From assembly GCA_958295495.1 (NCBI GenBank), contig OY282352.1:2170001-2234000 (forward strand): a DNA stretch of 64,000 nt. Direction: 5' to 3'. The notes beneath the pieces are model-generated. The model had not been told where the DNA came from. It worked only from the letters and a program-made list of their open reading frames with translations, and ran no database searches. Every line of letters begins with the position of its first letter. Positions within the stretch are counted from its first letter, which is position 1. The translations under genes were made by a program, and so were the position numbers. This document shows, piece after piece, positions 1-6,659 of the stretch. The stretch comes from an uncultured Latescibacterota bacterium. GTDB lineage: Bacteria > Latescibacterota > UBA2968 > UBA8231.

Positions 1-98
1 CCTTCGCTGCAAGCCCGCCCCCATTCAGTACGCCTTGTACTAGCAGAGGACGACCAGCTATCGCTCCTACGCATCTAAAGAAAAAGGAGACTTCCGTC

Positions 99-1667
99 AT
101 GCGCTTCTTCAACACCGCCGGGCCGATCGTCGCCGCGGATCACTACTGCATCGCGCCGTTAGAACGGCTCGATCTCGCCGAGATTCGTTGGCTCATCCGC
201 ACCAAACGCTACTTCGTCCTGCACGCCCCCCGGCAGACGGGCAAGACCTCGGCCCTGTTAGCTCTGCGCGACCTGCTCAACGCCGAGGGCACTTACCGCT
301 GCGTGTACGTCAATGTCGAGGGGGCCCAAGCCATGCGCGAAGAGGTGGAGCCGGCGATGCGGGTCATCTTGGGCGAATTTGCGTCCCGAGCGCGTTCCAT
401 GGGCGACGAGTTTTTGCCCAAGGTCTGGTCCGGCATTCTCGCCGAGTACGGGCCGGGGGCCTTGGGCGAGGCGTTGACCCGCTGGGCGGCGGCTGACCCC
501 AAGCCGCTGGTCCTGCTCATCGACGAAATCGACGCGCTCATCGGCGACACGCTGCTAGCGGTGCTGCGGCAGTTGCGGGCCGGCTACGACCGCCGACCAG
601 AGAGCTTTCCGCAGAGTGTGCTCCTGTGCGGAGTGCGCGACGTGCGCGACTATCGCATCCATTCCAAGTCGGCCAACGCCGTCATCGCCGGCGGCAGCGC
701 GTTCAACATCAAGGCCCGCTCCCTGCGCTTGGGCGACTTCTCGCCGGACGAGGTGCACACTCTGCTCCAACAGCACACCGAGGCGACCGGGCAGGCGTTC
801 ACCGCCGAGGCCGTAGAAATGATCTGGACCCAAACCCAAGGCCAGCCGTGGCTGGTCAACGCCTTAGCCGACCAAACCTGCTTCCGCGATGGGGCCGCCG
901 ACCGGCGCGACCCGATCACCGCCGACGCCATCCGCGATGCCCGCGAGCAACTCATCCGCCGCCGGGAGACGCACCTCGACCAGTTGACCGACAAGCTCAA
1001 GGAAGACCGCGTCCGGCGCGTGGTCGAGCCGCTGTTGAGCGGCAGCGAGAAACGCCACTTCACCGACCGCGATGTGGAGTACGTGCGCGATCTCGGCCTC
1101 GTGGCGCAAGACCCGCCGTACCGCATCGCCAATCCCCTCTACGCCGAGGTCGTCCCCCGCCAATTAACGTGGGTCGCTCAAGAGGAGCTAGCGCAAGAAA
1201 CAGCCTGGTACGTCGAAGCCGACGGTCGCCTCAACGTGGACAAGCTGATGGCCGCGTTCCAGACCTTCTTTCGCGAGCACTCGGAGCACTGGGTAACGCG
1301 GTTCCAATACCAAGAGGCCGGTCCGCAACTGCTGTTGCAGGCGTTCTTGCAGCGCCTCGTCAACAGCGGCGGGCGCATCGAGCGCGAGTACGGCTTGGGT
1401 CGGATGCGCACCGACCTGCTCATCGTCTGGCCGCAGGGCGAGCACACGCGCAAGGTCGTGGTCGAGTGCAAGGTGCTGCACAAGAGTTTGGAGCAGACCA
1501 TCGCCGAGGGGGTGGAGCAGACGGCCCACTACATGGATCGGTGTGCGGCCGAGGCGGGGCACTTGGTGATATTCGACCGACGCGCGGGGCGGCGTTGGGA
1601 CGACAAGGTGTTCCGCGCTCGGCGGGCGGCGGGCAGCGGGGTGGAGATCAACCTTTGGGGAATGTGA
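99..1667 (+). CDS. AAA ATPase with C-terminal PD-(D/E)XK nuclease-like domain
   Basis: A 522-residue protein with an N-terminal P-loop ATPase: Walker A APRQTGKTS at about residues 43-51 and Walker B LVLLIDEID at about 137-144. The C-terminal part (about 420-490) has D...(V)ECK spacing, RMRTDLLIVW followed by VVVECKVL, which is the PD-(D/E)XK fold signature seen in AAA-like proteins with a DUF1703-type nuclease tail. This architecture resembles the large family of mobile AAA/PD-(D/E)XK proteins found in Bacteroidetes, Poribacteria and relatives, whose role is not settled. The ATG follows an AAAGGAG site about 8 bases upstream. It stands alone and is followed by a short gene-free gap. The ATPase call is firm; nuclease activity is inferred from motif spacing only. 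Confidence 0.85.
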   Translation: MRFFNTAGPIVAADHYCIAPLERLDLAEIRWLIRTKRYFVLHAPRQTGKTSALLALRDLLNAEGTYRCVYVNVEGAQAMREEVEPAMRVILGEFASRARSMGDEFLPKVWSGILAEYGPGALGEALTRWAAADPKPLVLLIDEIDALIGDTLLAVLRQLRAGYDRRPESFPQSVLLCGVRDVRDYRIHSKSANAVIAGGSAFNIKARSLRLGDFSPDEVHTLLQQHTEATGQAFTAEAVEMIWTQTQGQPWLVNALADQTCFRDGAADRRDPITADAIRDAREQLIRRRETHLDQLTDKLKEDRVRRVVEPLLSGSEKRHFTDRDVEYVRDLGLVAQDPPYRIANPLYAEVVPRQLTWVAQEELAQETAWYVEADGRLNVDKLMAAFQTFFREHSEHWVTRFQYQEAGPQLLLQAFLQRLVNSGGRIEREYGLGRMRTDLLIVWPQGEHTRKVVVECKVLHKSLEQTIAEGVEQTAHYMDRCAAEAGHLVIFDRRAGRRWDDKVFRARRAAGSGVEINLWGM

Positions 1668-1889
1668 GGCCGCCCCGCGCCGCGCCTACTTCCATTTTGT
1701 AGGGTAATTCACACGCGCCGCAACCGCGGCCCAAGGTAGCCCCCTTGCCGCCCGACGAATGGTAGAAGCACTCCCCGCGCAGCGTCTCGCCGGGTTGGGG
1801 CAGGCGGGCGGCCCGGGTTATCAGCCGCCGAGAAGGATTTCGAGGGGTGCTCTGTGTGTTGTGTCGGTGGATTCACGCGACCCGGGTGC

Positions 1890-2489
1890 TCAATGGATGG
1901 CCACGCCCACCTTTTGCGCCAGTTCGTGAATGTAATTGTGCGCCCGAGTATTTTCCCGGTCCGCGTCGGGGTAATTGACGTACACCGGCGAGGCGACCGT
2001 GCCCGAAACGCCGACATCTCGGTAGTGCTCTATGGTCAGCAGCACGTCCTCGTCCAGTTCGCCCAAGCGTTTCAGATAGGTCTCGTAGTCGAGCTGGCCC
2101 ATCCCTAGGGGCACTTCGTCGAGTTTGGTCACCCAGTGGGAAATATCCAAGGACACATCCTTGGCGTGGGCCGCGACAATGTCCGGGCCCAGCAAGTCGA
2201 AGGTATAGTTGAGGAAGGCCGTGGTATTGTAATAGGTCCGGTGAGTGGTCATATTGACCGGGTCGAGGATCACTTTGAGCCGCGGCGAGGCCACATCGTC
2301 GAGTAGGCGGCGCAGTTGTGCGGGCGCATTGAGCGGCCCTCGGTTGCCGGGGTGGATCCATTGTTCCGGGTGCCAGTTGTGCGCGGCGATATGGCCGATC
2401 CCTTTGACGCCTATCCGGGCTAGGCGCTGCAAGGTGTTGTCGATGTTGCCGGGGTTGACGCCGCTCCAGAATCCCACGCCCAAGCGCAT
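1890..2489 (-). CDS. Xylose isomerase-like TIM-barrel protein, internally shortened; probable decaying gene
   Basis: A 199-residue protein of the sugar phosphate isomerase/epimerase (AP endonuclease 2) fold. The second half is well preserved, with metal-ligand-like segments ILDPVN, AAHAKDV and TIEHYRD. The family normally has 260-300 residues. Here the start is normal (MRLGVGFWSG) but the segment after LARIGVKGIGHIAAHNWHP runs directly into AQLRRLLDDVASPRLKV. The strands that usually carry the first catalytic glutamate (LEPH/LEGH-type motif) are missing. I infer one or more in-frame internal deletions. The ATG follows an AGGGGG-like site. Its minus-strand orientation separates it from the operon that begins at 2741. 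An inactive relic is more likely than a compact enzyme. Confidence 0.6.
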   Translation of the reverse strand: MRLGVGFWSGVNPGNIDNTLQRLARIGVKGIGHIAAHNWHPEQWIHPGNRGPLNAPAQLRRLLDDVASPRLKVILDPVNMTTHRTYYNTTAFLNYTFDLLGPDIVAAHAKDVSLDISHWVTKLDEVPLGMGQLDYETYLKRLGELDEDVLLTIEHYRDVGVSGTVASPVYVNYPDADRENTRAHNYIHELAQKVGVAIH

Positions 2490-2609
2490 AGTTGTACCCC
2501 CTGTTGGAATCGCGCCTAATTATTGTGCGATTGGCGGCCGGGGACAAGCCAGATGGAGTGGGCGGCCCACTCATTGTGGCCAGAGAGCCTAGGGCGTTTG
2601 ACTTGCGGC

Positions 2610-2639
2610 TTGAAAATATCTTGAATACCGAGTTATTCT
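2610..2639 (+). promoter_or_regulatory. Possible sigma-70-type promoter for the 2741-6656 operon
   Basis: TTGAAA at 2610-2615 and TATTCT at 2634-2639 with an 18-base spacer, in a locally A/T-rich patch between divergent genes. The -10 matches four of six consensus bases. Placement about 100 bases before the first start codon is reasonable, but no other support exists. Confidence 0.3.
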
Positions 2640-2740
2640 TAGCGCACTTGCGCGCTCTGCGGACAAACTGGGCGTTTTCGCTGAGTAGTCCGCGTGGATT
2701 GTCGAACCAAAAAAGCTAGCCAAAAGGAGGATTGAATTCC

Positions 2741-3577
2741 ATGAACGAGTCGAGAAACGATGCGACATATACGATGGGACGCACCGAGGGAGAGGAGGAG
2801 CGCCTGATTCAGCAGTCGCAACTATACGACGCTGTGACGCGGCGCTTTCTCAAAGAAGCGGGCCTCAGCAGCGGGATGAAAGTGCTCGATATTGGCAGCG
2901 GTGCCGGGGATGTGGCCCTGACAGTCGCCGAGCTGGTCGGTCCAGCAGGGGCCGTCGTGGGCGTGGATGTAAATCCGGCGATTCTCGCAACGGCGCAGGC
3001 ACGGGCGCAGGAAGCGGGGTTTACCAACGTCGAATTCATCGCCGGGGACGCCCGGACCCTAGACCTCGGAAACGACTTTGACGCCCTGAGCGGCCGCCTG
3101 GTTCTCATGTATATGGCCGATCCCGCAGACGCCCTGAAACAGCTAGCGACCCGCCTGCGCCCGGGGGGGATCGCGGCCTTTCAGGAGGCTGATTTCACTC
3201 CCTATCGACAGATGTATCATCCAGAGACGCCCCTCGCGAACAAGCTGATCGATTGGGCTCTCGGCGTGTTCGAGCGTTCCGGGGCGCACAGCGACATGGG
3301 CTTTGGCCTGTATCGCGCTTTTGTCGAGGCTGGTTTGCCCGAGCCTTACATGCACTTCGAGTCCCCGGTCGGCGGTCCAGAGTCGTGGGCCGGGTACCAA
3401 TTCGTTGCCAACAGCTTTCGCAGCATGCTCCCGCTCATAGAAGAGTACGGGATTGCGACGGCGGAAGAGGTCGATGTGGAAACCCTCGCCGAGCGGGTTC
3501 GGCGAGAAGTGGTGACGGCGAAACGCCCGTTCGCCCTGCCGCCCCATGTAACCGCCTGGGCACAGCTTGCGAGCTAG
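2741..3577 (+). CDS. Class I SAM-dependent methyltransferase
   Basis: A 278-residue Rossmann methyltransferase. Motif I is VLDIGSGAGDVAL at residues 48-60, followed by an acidic ribose-binding segment VVGVDVNP and a motif IV-like stretch FDALSGRLVLMYM. These place it in the UbiE/Methyltransf_11-25 group; the substrate cannot be read from sequence. The ATG at 2741 is preferred over a TTG at 2732 because the AAAAGGAGG site ends at 2730, leaving 10 bases to the ATG but only one to the TTG. Three bases separate it from the next gene, so it heads an operon with two Gfo/Idh/MocA oxidoreductases and a PhyH dioxygenase. Confidence 0.85.
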   Translation: MNESRNDATYTMGRTEGEEERLIQQSQLYDAVTRRFLKEAGLSSGMKVLDIGSGAGDVALTVAELVGPAGAVVGVDVNPAILATAQARAQEAGFTNVEFIAGDARTLDLGNDFDALSGRLVLMYMADPADALKQLATRLRPGGIAAFQEADFTPYRQMYHPETPLANKLIDWALGVFERSGAHSDMGFGLYRAFVEAGLPEPYMHFESPVGGPESWAGYQFVANSFRSMLPLIEEYGIATAEEVDVETLAERVRREVVTAKRPFALPPHVTAWAQLAS

Positions 3578-3580
3578 ACA

Positions 3581-4657
3581 ATGAGCAAGTGGAAAATCGC
3601 CGGAATCAACTTCGACCATTTACATATAGGCGACAACTTGCGCATGGCCTTTGAGCACGCAGACGTCGAGATCGTCGGCATTTGCGACGAGCAGCCCGAG
3701 CGCATGGAGCAGGCGTGCGAGGATTTCGCCATTCCAGCCGACCGGGTTTTCAGGGACTATCGGGCGTGTTTGGAAAAGACCCGGCCGGACCTCGTCCTCC
3801 TCTGCCCGGCCACGGCCGAACACGGGGAGTGGACCGAAAAGGTCGCGCCTTTCGGCGTACACATCATCATGGAAAAACCCTTCGCCGCCACCCTCGCCGA
3901 GGCGGACCGGATGCAGCAGGCCATGGCGGGTACGGGCAAAGTGTTGGCGATCAACTGGCCGCTAACTTGGTATCCGCCGCACCGCACGGCGCAACGGCTC
4001 ATCGCCGCAGGCGAAATAGGCGAGGTGATCGAGGTCCACTACTACGACGGCAACCGCGGGCCGCTGTGGCACCTCGCCGACAAAGTGGAGCGCACAGCCG
4101 ATGTCGTCGAGCGCGAAAAGCCCACGAATTGGTTTTACAAAAAGGCGGCGGGCGGTGGCTCCCTGCTGGACTACCTCGGCTACGGCACCACATTGGGCAC
4201 TTGGTACATGGACGGCCGGGCACCCATTGAGGTGACGGCCACCGTAGATCAGCCCCAAGGACTCGAAGTAGATGAGCACTGCATTGCGGTGGCGCGCTAC
4301 GAGCAGGGTCTGTCGAAATTCGAGACGCGCTGGGGCACCTTTACCGACCCCTGGACCCTGCAACCCCAGCCCAAGTGCGGTTTCGTCATCGTCGGCAGCG
4401 AGGGCACGATTAGCTCCTACGACTACGAGGCGGTAATCCGCGTACAGACGCGAGCGCAGCCAGCGGCTGAGGAGCGGCCGGTAGATGTACTCGAACCGCC
4501 TTTCCAGAATCCCGTTCAGTACGTGATTCACTGCATCGAAGAGGGCCAACCCATCGAGGGACCGCTCTCGCCGGCCCTGTGTCGCATCGGCCAACAAATC
4601 GTCGATACCGCCCATCAGAGTGCCGTGCAAAAGCGCACGTTACCCCTGATTCAATAG
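3581..4657 (+). CDS. Gfo/Idh/MocA family oxidoreductase
   Basis: A 358-residue predicted NAD(P)-dependent sugar or cyclitol dehydrogenase. The N-terminal Rossmann part contains VEIVGICDEQPERM. The signature MEKPF, with the family's conserved lysine, is at about residues 96-100. The C-terminal GFO_IDH_MocA alpha/beta domain follows, with GGGSLLDYLGYG near 187. The nucleotide-binding glycine motif at the extreme N terminus is atypical (AGINFDHLHIGD rather than GxGxxG), as in several subfamilies of unknown substrate. It is packed against the upstream methyltransferase (3-base gap) and the next oxidoreductase (3-base gap), so the genes are almost certainly co-transcribed. Confidence 0.88.
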   Translation: MSKWKIAGINFDHLHIGDNLRMAFEHADVEIVGICDEQPERMEQACEDFAIPADRVFRDYRACLEKTRPDLVLLCPATAEHGEWTEKVAPFGVHIIMEKPFAATLAEADRMQQAMAGTGKVLAINWPLTWYPPHRTAQRLIAAGEIGEVIEVHYYDGNRGPLWHLADKVERTADVVEREKPTNWFYKKAAGGGSLLDYLGYGTTLGTWYMDGRAPIEVTATVDQPQGLEVDEHCIAVARYEQGLSKFETRWGTFTDPWTLQPQPKCGFVIVGSEGTISSYDYEAVIRVQTRAQPAAEERPVDVLEPPFQNPVQYVIHCIEEGQPIEGPLSPALCRIGQQIVDTAHQSAVQKRTLPLIQ

Positions 4658-4660
4658 CTC

Positions 4661-5779
4661 GTGGCAGAAAACCAAGACAGCGGCTATGGCCGGGGCAAGA
4701 CCGGGTCGGAGGCCGCAGTGGAAGCACCGGATTTGCCCTACCAGCCGTGCGATCCGGGGACCTATCGTCCGCAGATCGGCCTGATTGGCTGCGGCGGCAT
4801 CTCCGAGATGCACTTGCGCGCCTATAAAAACGCCGGCTATGAGATCGCAGCCCTGTGCAGCCGCGATCGGGGGCGCGTCGAGCAGCGGCGGCGGGAATTC
4901 TATCCGGCGGCCGACACATACCTCGACTATCGGGAGCTGCTCGCCCGCGACGACATCGAAGTGGTGGACATTACGCCCCACCCGAAGGAGCGGGTGCCAA
5001 TCCTCAAAGCGGCCATTGACGCTGGTAAACACGTCCTGAGCCAGAAGCCTTTTGTACTCGACTTGGATGTAGGCGAGGCACTCATTGCACAGGCTGAGCG
5101 GCGCGGCGTACAACTGGCCGTCAACCAGAATGGCCGTTGGGCACCACATTTTAGCTACATGCGCCACGCTGTGGCCGCTGGCTTGGTCGGCCAAGTGCAG
5201 AGCGTCGAGTTCGCCGTGCATTGGGACCACAACTGGATCGCCGGCTCCGCTTTTGACGCAGTGGAAGATCTGGTGCTCTACGACTTTGGGATGCACTGGT
5301 TCGATATGGCGGTGGTGCTGTTAGGCAGCGAGACACCGCAAAGGGTCCACGCTTCAGCCCGACGCGCAGCCGGCCAAGAGGCCAAACCGCCGCTTTTGGC
5401 CCAAGCGGCGATTGAGTGCGCGGGGGCGCAGGCGGCGATCTTTCTCAACGGCAACACCCGCCAAGGCCAACAGGACCGCACCTATCTAGTCGGCACGGAG
5501 GGCACCATAGAGGCCAGCGGCGTAGATCTGACAGCGCAGGAAGTCGCGCTATATACCGCAGCGGGCGTGGCCCGGCCGCAGCTTGGGGGGACGTGGTTTG
5601 AGCAGGGGTTTCACGGGACCATGGGCGAACTGCTCTGCGCCGTCGAGGAGGGCCGCGAACCTAGCAACAGCGCCCGCGCCAATCTCGCGAGCTTGGCATT
5701 GTGCTTTGCGGCCGTGGCGAGCGCCCACAGGGGCGAGCCAGTGGTGCCGGGAGTGGTGCGGCGCTTACCCGGCCATTAA
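4661..5779 (+). CDS. Gfo/Idh/MocA family oxidoreductase, GTG start
   Basis: A 372-residue second member of the dehydrogenase family in the same operon. It shows a canonical dinucleotide-binding motif IGLIGCGGISEMH near residues 44-56, then ALCSRDRGR. The EKP motif reads SQKPF here, keeping the lysine. About 40 residues precede the Rossmann fold, more than usual, so the true start could be internal, but no better start with a ribosome binding site is visible. It shares little sequence with the preceding paralogue beyond family motifs, suggesting different substrates or successive steps. Confidence 0.87.
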   Translation: MAENQDSGYGRGKTGSEAAVEAPDLPYQPCDPGTYRPQIGLIGCGGISEMHLRAYKNAGYEIAALCSRDRGRVEQRRREFYPAADTYLDYRELLARDDIEVVDITPHPKERVPILKAAIDAGKHVLSQKPFVLDLDVGEALIAQAERRGVQLAVNQNGRWAPHFSYMRHAVAAGLVGQVQSVEFAVHWDHNWIAGSAFDAVEDLVLYDFGMHWFDMAVVLLGSETPQRVHASARRAAGQEAKPPLLAQAAIECAGAQAAIFLNGNTRQGQQDRTYLVGTEGTIEASGVDLTAQEVALYTAAGVARPQLGGTWFEQGFHGTMGELLCAVEEGREPSNSARANLASLALCFAAVASAHRGEPVVPGVVRRLPGH

Positions 5780-5807
5780 AAATAACTCGTGAGAAGGGAC
5801 TGACATC

Positions 5808-6656
5808 GTGGATTCAACCTGCCTGCAACACACCTTGACCGCGGAGGAGCGCCGCCGATTTGCCGAGGACGGGTTCTTCGTCGTCCGCGATGTGCTGCCT
5901 CTCGATTTGGTAGATAAGCTCATCCCCGTCGTCGATCGCCTCGATGCCGAATACCGGCTGCAAAAGGGGCTAGAAAAGCACCAGATGCACAACTTGTTCG
6001 ACTTTATCGGCAAAGATGAGCTCTTTCTGGAATTGCTCGACTGGCCAAAGACGTTCGCCAAAGTCTTCGGGATTTTGGGCTGGCACATTCAGCTCTACCA
6101 CTCGCATTTGATCGTTACTCCGCCTTTAGACGGCGTCGCACCCAAACGCCAGCGGCTGGGCTGGCACCAAGACAGCGGGCGGCTCAACATCGACTTGGAG
6201 ACTCAGCCCCGGCCTAGGGTCTCGCTCAAGGTGGCGTATTTTCTCACGGACTGCACCCAGACCAACCGCGGCAACTTCCACGCCGTACCCGGCTCGCACC
6301 TGAAAAACGAACTGGAAATGCCGGCGGACGAGGACTTGGACCCAGCGGGCGCAGTGCCGATCCGGGTGGCGGCAGGCGACGCGGTGTTTTTCGACCGGCG
6401 GATCTGGCATGCCGCCGGCCACAACTTCTCGCCCGACGCGCGCAAGGCACTGTTTTACGGCTATAGCTACCGCTGGTTGCGGCCGCGCGATGACATGACG
6501 GTGGAGCACCTGATGGACCGCTGCGATCCAATCCGGCGGCAGCTACTGGGTGCCGGCCCGAGCGGCGGGCACGGGTACACTTCGCCAAAAGAGGAAGACG
6601 TGCCGCTGAGAGCGTGGCTCCGCGAGCATCTGGGTGAAGAAGAAGTGGTGCAATAA
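5808..6656 (+). CDS. Phytanoyl-CoA dioxygenase (PhyH) family protein
   Basis: A 282-residue Fe(II)/2-oxoglutarate dioxygenase of the PhyH family. The iron-binding facial triad is visible as the HxD in GWHQDSGRL (about H120, D122) and the distal histidine in RRIWHAAGH (about H201). The GTG start follows GAGAAGGGA with suitable spacing. It ends the methyltransferase / Gfo / Gfo operon and terminates only 3 bases from the stop of the convergent RNA polymerase-like gene on the other strand. The substrate is unknown; PhyH enzymes hydroxylate acyl-CoAs, ectoine-like compounds, halogenated substrates and many others. Confidence 0.88.
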   Translation: MDSTCLQHTLTAEERRRFAEDGFFVVRDVLPLDLVDKLIPVVDRLDAEYRLQKGLEKHQMHNLFDFIGKDELFLELLDWPKTFAKVFGILGWHIQLYHSHLIVTPPLDGVAPKRQRLGWHQDSGRLNIDLETQPRPRVSLKVAYFLTDCTQTNRGNFHAVPGSHLKNELEMPADEDLDPAGAVPIRVAAGDAVFFDRRIWHAAGHNFSPDARKALFYGYSYRWLRPRDDMTVEHLMDRCDPIRRQLLGAGPSGGHGYTSPKEEDVPLRAWLREHLGEEEVVQ

Positions 6657-6659
6657 GAA

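Noticed and set aside
626..1702. A 358-codon plus-strand frame antiparallel in codon use to the first AAA gene
   Set aside because: Arginine- and proline-rich shadow of the gene at 99-1667 with no motif; typical of high-GC overlap.
1690..1850. Minus-strand reading with GECFYHSSGGKGATLG and GCGAC, looking like a small cysteine protein
   Set aside because: No start codon or ribosome binding site and a stop in every frame nearby; too short to assign. At best a gene scrap.
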